A stretch of DNA of 64,000 nucleotides from Anaerolineae bacterium (GTDB taxonomy: Bacteria; Chloroflexota; Anaerolineae; Aggregatilineales; Phototrophicaceae). Position 1 is the stretch's first letter, and each line of letters starts with the position of its first letter. Under the pieces are notes generated by a model. It made no database searches. It saw nothing but the letters and a program-made list of their open reading frames with translations, and was not told the DNA's origin. The stretch lies in NCBI GenBank assembly GCA_022843385.1, contig JALHNT010000019.1, forward strand, positions 62,001 through 126,000, written 5' to 3'. This document shows, in pieces, positions 1 through 7,606 of this stretch. The translations under genes and the position numbers were made by a program.

Positions 1-1055
1 CCCATATCCTGGATTTGATTGATTGCTGCCCAGGCTTCGCGCACTGCGTCACGCCCTTCAACAACGCTTAACGAAATTGCAAAGCGTTGTTCCTGCCCCG
101 GTTCCAACATCACCAATCGTTGCCGCTGGCGAGCAGCATTGAGTCCCTCGGGGATACAATTGCCTGGCTCGATACCATTCACATAGATACCGCTACGAAG
201 ATTTTTCCATTGTGTCAAATAAGGTAAGCTGGTGCTTTCCCAATCAAGAGCGAGCGCCATGTCATCAGTGCCAATCATCGCTTTAGTGAAGCCATTCTGT
301 TTCGATTTGAGCCGATGGAAAAATACCTGTTCGCTATAGCCGACACTCGCCCCAGCGTAATCCCACCACCGTTGATAGCCTGCCTGGGCAGTGGTATCAC
401 GCGGGAGGACAGCTGCGCTTGGCGTATGCAAACGTACCCCATCACGGATGATAGGATAGCCCAGATTGAAATGGTACAGCAACATCAGTGGGACAGGTTG
501 GTCGCCAACATTGGAAACCGTATCCCATATCGTGATGGTCGGTTCACCCAATTCCAGCCCATACGAACGCTTTAGCAGCAATTGTTCTCCGAATAATCGC
601 GACTCAGCAACCTCAGCATTCAGCCAGATACTGTAGTCACTATCACCATACCAGTGTCGATCTACACTGATCGAACTCGCTCTCAGTCGGCTATAACGTC
701 CATGTAAATCACGAAATTCACCGCTCACATCATCTTTTTCCGGCGGGCCTACATGCGACAAACCACAGGTTGTTAGCAAACCACCATTGAACTGCTGCAA
801 CCATGATTGCCCAAAATCAGGCGCAAATGGTGATCCTTGACTAATCCAGGTGAGCGCAATGCCCTTGTAACTGGCAGACCAAATATCAAGGCCGCGATCT
901 GGCAGCAATGTAAACGACAAACCGCTGCTATTGTAGGCTTCGATTATCCGCATACCATCCGGCAGTATTGATTGACGAAAATCGATGAACTGTCGCATAT
1001 CAATGCTGTGGCGTTCAATCGTGGTTCGATTGTAGAAATGAGAAGCTATTTTCAT
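1..1055 (-). CDS. DUF4432 aldose-1-epimerase-like protein (3' end cut by window edge)
   Basis: The minus strand is open from about 1055 to the left edge and reads as a beta-sandwich sugar-epimerase-like protein; the stop lies outside the window. Visible signatures are an N-terminal LLPDRGLDIW segment, a CGLSHVGPPE segment and a YHFNLGYP segment, which I recognise from the DUF4432 branch of the galactose-mutarotase superfamily. Two in-frame ATGs are possible, at 1055 and 998 (MRQFIDFRQ); neither has a strong ribosome-binding site and I list the longer. Family members are thought to bind or epimerise sugars, but the substrate here is unknown. The next gene downstream on the plus side is the molybdenum hydroxylase, also on the minus strand. 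Confidence 0.75.
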   Translation of the reverse strand, partial: MKIASHFYNRTTIERHSIDMRQFIDFRQSILPDGMRIIEAYNSSGLSFTLLPDRGLDIWSASYKGIALTWISQGSPFAPDFGQSWLQQFNGGLLTTCGLSHVGPPEKDDVSGEFRDLHGRYSRLRASSISVDRHWYGDSDYSIWLNAEVAESRLFGEQLLLKRSYGLELGEPTITIWDTVSNVGDQPVPLMLLYHFNLGYPIIRDGVRLHTPSAAVLPRDTTAQAGYQRWWDYAGASVGYSEQVFFHRLKSKQNGFTKAMIGTDDMALALDWESTSLPYLTQWKNLRSGIYVNGIEPGNCIPEGLNAARQRQRLVMLEPGQEQRFAISLSVVEGRDAVREAWAAINQIQDM

Positions 1056-1190
1056 AGGGATGCCAGTGGTGAAGCTCCAGGAATAATCTCTCAAAAGCCA
1101 GTAACGGCTATCAGCATACTGAAACAACTTGCACCGGCAGAAAACTTACCGATGCAAGTCGGCTGTAAACCTAATCGGCCCGTTGTCGGG

Positions 1191-4013
1191 CTAACGAACA
1201 TCATGCCAGGCGGTATAGACCTCTTTACGACCTGATCTCATCGCGCGATATAAGGCATCCTGATCGACAGGAATGCTGAAAACCCGGACGCCTACTGCAT
1301 TGTAGATCGCATTGGCAATCGCTGGTGATGTGTTAATGGATGGAATTTCACCCACCCCTTTTGCGCCGTAAGGCCCTTCGCTTGAACGATGTTCAACCAG
1401 GTGACTGATGATCTCCGGTGTATGCTTGATGCTGGGCATTTTGTAGCGTGACAACAAGGTTGACCAGGGCACACCATTCTCAATGATATAGCTTTCAGTC
1501 AGGCAATTGCCCATCGCCATCACAATCCCACCCTCAATCTGCCCTTGCAGCAGCAATGGATTAATGGCGCGCCCGATGTCGGTGGCCGAGATGATCTTAT
1601 GCACTTTGACTTCACCGGTCATGAGATCGACCGATACCAAAGCACATTGTGTTGCATACGAGAAGGCAAAGTGCATATCGCCGCCGGTGCCGAGCGGTTG
1701 GGTCTTCGGCCCCCAATACTCGTGCAGGATACGGGTTGACATACCCTGCCCTTTCGCCAGTTTGACCGCCTGACTGAATGGCATCCGATGACCGTTGTTG
1801 CGGATCAGACCTTCTTCAAAAATCAACTGATCGGGTGGGCAATCCAGTTCTTCAGCTGCAACAGTGCTTAAGGCCTGGCGCAATCGCGAGGCGGCATGAC
1901 GGACTGCATTGCCTGTCATGAAAGTTTGCCGGCTAGCAGTCGTCGGGCCACCATTGGGTGTTAAGTCCGTATCAGATAGAAGCACACGTACCTGATGATA
2001 TGGCACACCTAGTTCTTCGGCTGCACATTGCGCCACGACCGCGATTAACCCCTGCCCCATATCGGCTGATGAGCTGCGGACTTCCACTGTTCCATCGCTA
2101 TAGGCTTCTACCTCAGCCTCAGACTTATCCGGTGCCCCACCACCCAACCCGGTGTTCTTGTAAGCACAGGCGATGCCCCAACCATATGCCAGTTCACCTT
2201 CACGCCAAGCCCACTTGAACTCCCCAGCCCGCATATCGACGTCGCACTTTTCAATCGTCTCAATCAACCCGACGCTCTCTCGGAGCAACTGACCCGTTCC
2301 AGTCGTAACACCGACACGCTGGGCATTCTTCAAGCGAAATTCAACCGGATCAATGCCGAGTTCCTCAGCTACCAAATCCATGTTCTGTTCAACGGCAAAA
2401 GCACTCTGTGTCACACCAAAACCACGAAATGCGCCAGATGGCGGATTGTTGGTGTACATGGCGAAGCAGTCAATTTTCGCATTCGGTACGTTGTAAGGCC
2501 CAGTTGCATGGGTCGTTGCGCGGGTCATCACTTTGTCGCTCAAGCTGGCATATGCGCCACCATCGCCATAGAGTTCAGCCTCGATAGCCATCAGTGTGCC
2601 ATCTTTTTTCGCGCCAGTTTTGATGCGAATGATGGTCGCGTGGCGTTTGGGATGGAACAGCAATGACTCCTGGCGGGTGTAGAGCATTTTCACAGGCAGC
2701 CCAGTAGCTGTCGCCAGCATCGCGACGTGAATCTGACCGGCGATGTCTTCCTTGCCACCGAAGCCGCCACCAATCAGAACGCCTTTTACCCGCACAGCAT
2801 CATCGGGTAGTCCCATCGCACGCGCAATCTGATTTCGATCCTGATAGGGAATCTGTGATCCGACGTAGACCGTCAGCTTCTCATGCTCGTCGTCGAACCC
2901 CGCGGGAATACCAATGGCGCATTCCGGTTCAAGAAATGCATGTTCGGTCGTTGGTGTGTGATAGGTTCGTTCCACGATGACATCAGATTTGGCAAAGCCG
3001 CGCTCGATGTCGCCATGCCGAACTTTGATGTGCTTGAGCAGGTTTCCGCCTTCGCGACCTTCGTGCAATACAGGCGCTTCCGGCGTGTTGGCGTAGATCG
3101 GATCAGCCACAACTGGCAACGGCTCATATTCAACCTCGATCAATGAAAGTGCCTGATTCGCGATTTCCTGAGTATCTGCCGCGACAATGGCGATAGCATC
3201 CCCCATATAGCGAACCTTCTCACCCACGCCACACAGTACCGGCCAATCGAGGAATACCAGGCCATGTATGTTTTCACCCGGCACATCAGCCGCAGTCAGA
3301 ACTGCGCGAACGCCGGTAAGAGCTTTAGCCTGGTTCGTGTTGATGCTTAACACGCGAGCATGGGGATAACGAGACCGCAACGTGCGGGCGAATAATATAC
3401 CCGGAAACAAATAGTCATCAGTATACTTTGCTCGCCCAGTGACACGCTCGATGATATCCTGCACTTTTTCGCTGTGGCCGATAGATTTCAGCGGTTCACT
3501 GATTGCTGGCTCATTCGGCGGGAGTTTAGCTTCACCGCGCAGCGCATGACCCGCCGATTGAATCGCACGAATGACGCTGGTATAGCCAGTACAACGGCAG
3601 TAAGTATCTTTCAGTGCAACCTTGATGTCATGGTCATCAGGCGCACTATTTTCTTCCAGTAAGGCCGCAGCCGTCATCATCAGACCCGGTGTGCAGAAGC
3701 CACATTGCACGGCACTATGTTCAATGAAGGCTTCCTGAACCGGGTGGAGATGTTCACAGCCCTGCTCATCAACCGATGCCAGTCCTTCAATGGTTCGCAC
3801 CTGGGCATTCCGCGCCTTGAATGCCGGGAAAATGCAGGAATTGACCGGAGTACCATTCACATGAACAGTGCAGATGCCACATTCTGCTTCTTCACAGCCA
3901 ATCTTGGTGCCAGTGAGTCCCAAGTCATAGCGCAGGACTTGAGCCAGCGTTCGCGACTGCGGCACATCCAGATGATAAGATTTCCCATTGACGATTAACT
4001 GCAATTCACTCAT
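1191..4013 (-). CDS. Xanthine dehydrogenase-family protein, fused [2Fe-2S] and molybdopterin subunits
   Basis: A 940-residue cytoplasmic molybdenum hydroxylase. Residues about 1-155 form the two [2Fe-2S] domains, with the plant-ferredoxin cysteines (GCEEAECGIC...C) and the second cluster (QCGFCTPG ... CRCTGY). The rest is the aldehyde oxidase/xanthine dehydrogenase molybdopterin domain: hammerhead start near VTGRAKYTDD, then GGGFGGKED, GAFRGFG, DMGQGL, and a C-terminal GAKGVGE containing the expected catalytic Glu. Iron-sulfur and Mo parts are usually separate genes or joined with FAD; here they are fused and FAD stays separate, an arrangement also known in selenium-dependent xanthine dehydrogenases. 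I chose ATG 4013 because GAGGAG lies 8-10 nt upstream; an earlier start would overlap the FAD gene. The substrate is not evident (purine, other N-heterocycle or aldehyde). Confidence 0.9.
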   Translation of the reverse strand: MSELQLIVNGKSYHLDVPQSRTLAQVLRYDLGLTGTKIGCEEAECGICTVHVNGTPVNSCIFPAFKARNAQVRTIEGLASVDEQGCEHLHPVQEAFIEHSAVQCGFCTPGLMMTAAALLEENSAPDDHDIKVALKDTYCRCTGYTSVIRAIQSAGHALRGEAKLPPNEPAISEPLKSIGHSEKVQDIIERVTGRAKYTDDYLFPGILFARTLRSRYPHARVLSINTNQAKALTGVRAVLTAADVPGENIHGLVFLDWPVLCGVGEKVRYMGDAIAIVAADTQEIANQALSLIEVEYEPLPVVADPIYANTPEAPVLHEGREGGNLLKHIKVRHGDIERGFAKSDVIVERTYHTPTTEHAFLEPECAIGIPAGFDDEHEKLTVYVGSQIPYQDRNQIARAMGLPDDAVRVKGVLIGGGFGGKEDIAGQIHVAMLATATGLPVKMLYTRQESLLFHPKRHATIIRIKTGAKKDGTLMAIEAELYGDGGAYASLSDKVMTRATTHATGPYNVPNAKIDCFAMYTNNPPSGAFRGFGVTQSAFAVEQNMDLVAEELGIDPVEFRLKNAQRVGVTTGTGQLLRESVGLIETIEKCDVDMRAGEFKWAWREGELAYGWGIACAYKNTGLGGGAPDKSEAEVEAYSDGTVEVRSSSADMGQGLIAVVAQCAAEELGVPYHQVRVLLSDTDLTPNGGPTTASRQTFMTGNAVRHAASRLRQALSTVAAEELDCPPDQLIFEEGLIRNNGHRMPFSQAVKLAKGQGMSTRILHEYWGPKTQPLGTGGDMHFAFSYATQCALVSVDLMTGEVKVHKIISATDIGRAINPLLLQGQIEGGIVMAMGNCLTESYIIENGVPWSTLLSRYKMPSIKHTPEIISHLVEHRSSEGPYGAKGVGEIPSINTSPAIANAIYNAVGVRVFSIPVDQDALYRAMRSGRKEVYTAWHDVR

Positions 4014-4029
4014 ACGATTACACTCCTCA

Positions 4030-4956
4030 TCAACCCATTCCAACACCTTCAGCCTGCGACTGTCCGGTTTGAGCACGATGTAGCGCCAATGGCAGCGCCT
4101 TACGCAATAGCGTCTCAATCATGTATCCACGATATTCGGCTGTCGCGCGATACTTGCTGGTGCGCGGGTGCAGTGACCGTTCGGCCACCTCGATCACACG
4201 CTCAAGTGCAGCTTCATCAGCAGACTGCCCCATCAGAGATTGTTCCACTTCGGTCAAGCGAATCGGCGTTGAACCCAGCGGGCCGATACAGGCGCGAACC
4301 GATGCATAGCGACTGCGTGAGTCATCCAGTTTCACCCAAAGTGCACAACCGAGGATGGGCAGCGCCACACCCTGTGGACGCATGATGCGTTTGAATGCTG
4401 TTCCCTCCCCTTCCCTACTGGCTGCGAAGCGGAAGGCCACCAGCACATCACGACTGGAGTCCAGAGCCGATTGCCCTGGCCCCTTGAATAGCTGGATGAT
4501 TGGCTTCCATTCGCGTCGTCCATCGTTCCAGGCAACCAATGCTTCTGCGTCCAGCGCAACTAGCGATGTTGTTCCATCTCCTGCCGGCAAAGCGTGGGCA
4601 ACATTCCCGCCCAGCGTTCCTACATTACGTACCTGCGGTCCACCGACAACACCACAGCTTTCAACAAGGCAGGTGGCTTTGGTCTCCAATAACGCTGACT
4701 TGACTATCGCCGTATGGGTAACGGCCGCGCCAACAGTAATCCACCTATCCTGCTCATAGATGTGCGTCATTTCATCAATTTGTGTAACATCCACCAAAGC
4801 GCCCAAGGGTGTACGGTCCTCTTTGTCGCCATGTTGCAGATCGATCATCAGATCCGTACCACCGGCGATGATGCGCGCATTGCCGTTGTACTGCCCCAAG
4901 ACTCGAATCGCCTCATCAACTGAGCGCGGCATATGATAATTTTCCCACACGCCCAT
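4030..4956 (-). CDS. Xanthine dehydrogenase-family FAD-binding subunit (CoxM/XdhB type)
   Basis: A 308-residue FAD subunit that passes electrons between the [2Fe-2S] clusters of the partner and the electron acceptor. The two FAD-binding signatures are clear: AGGTDLMID near residue 33 and the longer VGGPQVRNVGTLGGN near residue 105. The C-terminal CO-dehydrogenase flavoprotein domain (about 175-285) is also present. It lies 16 nt upstream of the fused [2Fe-2S]/Mo gene on the same strand, so the two are almost certainly one operon and one enzyme. AAGGGAT lies upstream of the ATG at 4956. No XdhC-like maturation factor is seen in the window. Confidence 0.9.
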   Translation of the reverse strand: MGVWENYHMPRSVDEAIRVLGQYNGNARIIAGGTDLMIDLQHGDKEDRTPLGALVDVTQIDEMTHIYEQDRWITVGAAVTHTAIVKSALLETKATCLVESCGVVGGPQVRNVGTLGGNVAHALPAGDGTTSLVALDAEALVAWNDGRREWKPIIQLFKGPGQSALDSSRDVLVAFRFAASREGEGTAFKRIMRPQGVALPILGCALWVKLDDSRSRYASVRACIGPLGSTPIRLTEVEQSLMGQSADEAALERVIEVAERSLHPRTSKYRATAEYRGYMIETLLRKALPLALHRAQTGQSQAEGVGMG

Positions 4957-5071
4957 AACATTATCCCTTAACTACAACTGATCCCTTCTAGTTTATCTAA
5001 AAAGTTGCAAATGGACACCAAAGTGGGCTTATTCTTCGAACTTCCGCCGAAGTGGGAGGCGGGCGGTACGC

Positions 5072-5557
5072 TCATTGACGCTGAGTGGCGAAGAGGTGGA
5101 GGCGAGAACACGAGAAGATGGCGCTGAAGACACTGGACAGACTGGAGGCAGTCGCCGCCGGCAAATCACCATTTGGCGGGGTCATTTCACGGGAGCAATT
5201 GGCCGCCATCACCGTGAGTCGGGATTGTGCTGAGTGCAAGATATAAACTGCTAAATGAAATGTAGCAGTCTTGACTACTGACCCAAGGTATTGATTCACT
5301 GTTTTGCATGATTTGCATATTTCCCGCCGAATGTGCAGGCGACTGGCGGGAAAGGCCGCGCCGAGTTGCGAAAATTGCCAACGCTGACGTTCGGCTGCTG
5401 TAGCCGTGTGCAGCATCTGGATGGGAGCGAACCGCCGCTGTGCAATAAGAATGCCACCAAAGGCGAGAACACGACAGGCTGTCGCCAATGGATGTGAGGT
5501 GAGGAATGGTTGTTGATGAGGAGAAGGCTGAGGGGAAGAGTAAAGCAATCGATCCAT
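5072..5557 (-). CDS. Possible leaderless gene in duplicated module, copy A
   Basis: A 161-codon frame with no family I recognise. Two things favour coding. It starts exactly where transcription is predicted to begin, 7 nt past a strong -10. Its first 79 codons also align without net length change with the frame at 31119-31382: an RR pair sits at residues 41-42 in both, followed by a shared MLH, a TAAE/TTAE segment and an identical RLHIRRE. In a 42-codon block, differences between copies are fewest at the middle codon position (7, against 14 and 16 at the others), as expected for coding DNA. Against it, the plus strand of the same block also encodes similar peptides, the first 40 codons are only weakly alike, and the C-terminal half has no counterpart in copy B. 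Confidence 0.3.
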   Translation of the reverse strand: MDRLLYSSPQPSPHQQPFLTSHPLATACRVLAFGGILIAQRRFAPIQMLHTATAAERQRWQFSQLGAAFPASRLHIRREICKSCKTVNQYLGSVVKTATFHLAVYILHSAQSRLTVMAANCSREMTPPNGDLPAATASSLSSVFSAIFSCSRLHLFATQRQ

Positions 5558-5592
5558 AACATCAGGATAGTACAGAATATTTGTTCTGTCAA
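5317..5592 (-). repeat. Dispersed homologous module, copy A (partner at 31144-31417)
   Basis: This stretch is alignable with 31144-31417 in the same orientation. A block of at least 21 identical bases beginning TTCCCGCCGAATGTG (near 5331) and an identical TGTGCAGCAT near 5408 anchor the alignment, and overall similarity is moderate. At its right end (left end of the minus transcript) both copies carry the same promoter and operator. Copy A lies between the peptide permease gene and the molybdenum hydroxylase operon; the neighbours of copy B are unrelated, so the module moves or duplicates independently of its surroundings. Confidence 0.65.
5564..5592 (-). promoter_or_regulatory. Promoter with palindromic operator in the spacer, copy A
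   Basis: On the minus strand: TTGACA (5587-5592), 17-nt spacer, TATCCT (5564-5569). The spacer overlaps the inverted repeat ACAGAA-N6-TTCTGT, with six perfect base pairs in each arm. The ATG at 5557 coincides with the expected +1, so a leaderless transcript is likely if this is coding. The palindrome resembles the GAAC-N4-GTTC type of LexA box but has ATTC in the right half, so the regulator cannot be named. Confidence 0.6.
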
Positions 5593-5689
5593 GATATTTC
5601 TAAAAATTACAGCCCTAATATACGGATGCCTTATCAATTGGACAATAGCAGTTTGTTCTCGTTGCGAAACCTGTTGGCGAAACTGAAAA

Positions 5690-6616
5690 TCACTTGCGCA
5701 GGCGTGGATCGAGCCAGTCGCGTAATCCGTCGCCGATGAAGTTGAAGGCCAGCACCAGAATGGCGATTGCCATCCCCGGATAGAGCCACATCCACCATTG
5801 TTCAAAGAAGTCGATCCCGATGGAGACCATCCGCCCCCACTCTGGCGATGAGGGTTCTGGTCCGAGGCCGAGAAAACTCAACCCGGCAAAAGTCAGAATG
5901 GCATTGCCGATGTCGAGCGTTGCCAGCACCACTGCCTGTGAGACGCAATTGGGAAGCACAGTGCGAAACAAGATGTATATGCCATTCGCGCCAACACTCT
6001 TGACACCCTCGACATATTCTTTGGTCTTGATTTCCAACACCAGACTGCGAATCAAACGGGCGTAGCTCGGCCACCAGACCACCACCAGCGCAATGATCGC
6101 ATTCCGAATATCAGCACCGAGGGCAGCCGTGATCGCCAGTGCCAGGATGATAGTAGGGAAAGCCATAAAAAGCTCGCTGATTCGCATCACGACTTCATCG
6201 ACAACACCACCGGCGTAACCAGCAATCGCGCCTACCAGAATCCCAACTACGCTACCGAAAATGATCACAGCAACGCCTGCCGGAATAGTGATGCGCGCAC
6301 CCCATAGAACTCGGCTGAAGACATCGCGCCCCAGTTCATCCGTCCCAAATACTGCCTCACTGCTCGGTGGCCGGAGCCGGTTACGCACATCCTGTGCCAG
6401 CGGATCACGCGGGGCAATCACTGGTGCGATGAAGATCAGGCTACACCAGAGGATCACAATCGCCAGACCGATTAACACCAGGGGGTTGCGGCGCAGCATG
6501 TAGGCTGCCTGCCGGGATGTCTCACGCCAGGCGGATGCGCGGGTCAAGGAAATAGTAGAGGATGTCGACGACAAAATTGACTCCAACATAGATGGACGCG
6601 ATAACCAGACTGCCAC
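5690..6616 (-). CDS. Peptide/nickel-type ABC transporter permease, DppC-like
   Basis: The second permease of a peptide-class (DppBC/OppBC) importer in the cytoplasmic membrane. It has the N-terminal helix (residues about 45-70), the conserved FGTDELGRDVFSRV loop, five further hydrophobic segments, and the EAA-type cytoplasmic loop around YVEGVKSVGA, which contacts the ATPase. The C-terminus WLDPRLRK is typical. The listed start overlaps the upstream permease gene by 95 nt. A TTG near 6545 or the ATG before LRRNPLV may be the true start, since homologues usually begin close to that helix. It is the last gene of the binding protein-DppB-DppC run; no DppD/DppF ATPase genes lie nearby, so these must be encoded elsewhere. 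Confidence 0.9.
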   Translation of the reverse strand: MAVWLSRPSMLESILSSTSSTISLTRASAWRETSRQAAYMLRRNPLVLIGLAIVILWCSLIFIAPVIAPRDPLAQDVRNRLRPPSSEAVFGTDELGRDVFSRVLWGARITIPAGVAVIIFGSVVGILVGAIAGYAGGVVDEVVMRISELFMAFPTIILALAITAALGADIRNAIIALVVVWWPSYARLIRSLVLEIKTKEYVEGVKSVGANGIYILFRTVLPNCVSQAVVLATLDIGNAILTFAGLSFLGLGPEPSSPEWGRMVSIGIDFFEQWWMWLYPGMAIAILVLAFNFIGDGLRDWLDPRLRK

Positions 6617-7541
6617 CCATGATGGCAGGGAAATCCTGTGAGGTCGAGGCGCGGAACATGTATCGACCTAATCCCGGCCAGGCAAAAATAGATTCCGTCA
6701 GAACTGCCCCGGCCAGCAGATTGCCATATGACAGACCAATAATTGTTACCACTGGGATGAGCGCATTTCGCAGGCCATGCTTCAGGACAATCCAGCGTTC
6801 TGCCACGCCTTTCGCTCGCGCTGTGCGAATGTAGTCGAGGCTCAGAACTTCCAGCATTGAAGAACGCGTGATGCGGGCAATCATGCCGGAGACAAACAGG
6901 CCCAGTACAAAGGCTGGAAGTATGATATGGGATATTGCGTTACCCAGTGTATTCCACTGCCCCGATAGAATGCTGTCGATAATGTACAAGCCGGTGATGG
7001 TCGGTGGATCAGCCATCCGTACATCAAGTCTGCCCGGACCCGAGACCCAGCCCAACTGCACATAAAAGATGCTCAGACCCAGTAGTGCTAGCAAAAAGAC
7101 CGGGAAACTGACGCCGATGAGGGAAAAGGTACGCAGGACATAATCGACAATACGGTTACGCCAGACGGCTGAGGCAACACCAAAGGTGACGCCCATGCCA
7201 ATTCCAAAGATGATGCCGAATGTTGCCAGTTCAACCGTTGCCGGCAGGAACTGACGCAAATCATCCACAACCGGTTTGCGCGTCTTGATCGATGTCCCGA
7301 GATCACCTCGTGTCAGATTGCCCAGATAAATCAGGTAACGTTCGAGAGGCGGCTTATCGAGTCCCCACCGGGTACGAAAGGCTGCCACCAATTCCTCATT
7401 GTTGAGAGCATTCTGCGGCAAGTTGGTGACGACCGGATCAGCAGGGATAGCATTTGCGACGAAGAACGCTACCGCTGTAATACCCAGCAGTGTCGGAATG
7501 ACAAACAACAGTCGTCGCAAGAAGAACAGATAGAATGGCAT
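6522..7541 (-). CDS. Peptide/nickel-type ABC transporter permease, DppB-like
   Basis: The first permease of the peptide-class importer, 339 residues with about six transmembrane segments. The N-terminal helix (FLRRLLFVIPTLLGI) and the following TRGDLGTSIKTRKPV loop are hallmarks of DppB/OppB proteins. The EAA loop appears as YIRTARAKGV, and the C-terminus is YFLDPRIRLA. I chose the ATG at 7541 because the protein then starts directly at the first helix, as in homologues; an upstream frame extension adds 19 residues of no recognisable content. It follows the binding-protein gene after an intergenic hairpin. Confidence 0.9.
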   Translation of the reverse strand: MPFYLFFLRRLLFVIPTLLGITAVAFFVANAIPADPVVTNLPQNALNNEELVAAFRTRWGLDKPPLERYLIYLGNLTRGDLGTSIKTRKPVVDDLRQFLPATVELATFGIIFGIGMGVTFGVASAVWRNRIVDYVLRTFSLIGVSFPVFLLALLGLSIFYVQLGWVSGPGRLDVRMADPPTITGLYIIDSILSGQWNTLGNAISHIILPAFVLGLFVSGMIARITRSSMLEVLSLDYIRTARAKGVAERWIVLKHGLRNALIPVVTIIGLSYGNLLAGAVLTESIFAWPGLGRYMFRASTSQDFPAIMGGSLVIASIYVGVNFVVDILYYFLDPRIRLA

Positions 7542-7567
7542 ATAGGCACAACACTTCAATGAAAAGA

Positions 7568-7593
7568 GGGAGCGCAGAGTGTTCCGCGCCCCC
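7568..7593 (-). terminator. Hairpin between binding-protein gene and permease genes
   Basis: Minus strand: GGGGGCGC ... GCGCTCCC stem (one mismatch) with about a 10-nt loop, followed by TCTTTT. It sits 14 nt past the stop of the binding-protein gene and inside the operon. It likely works as a partial terminator or as a 3' barrier protecting the binding-protein mRNA. Confidence 0.5.
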
Positions 7594-7606
7594 AACAAAA
7601 GGAACG

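Noticed and set aside
5085..5246. A 53-codon plus-strand frame (GTG 5085 or ATG 5118) with plausible amino-acid make-up near module copy A
   Set aside because: It has no ribosome-binding site, no family resemblance and overlaps the minus-strand frame; too little to call a gene.
5331..5478. Conserved plus-strand peptide reading (FPPNVQA ... GCC ... VQH) in both module copies
   Set aside because: Neither copy has a start codon in this frame before the block, while the minus-strand frame starts at a promoter; treated as a shadow, though noted in the findings.
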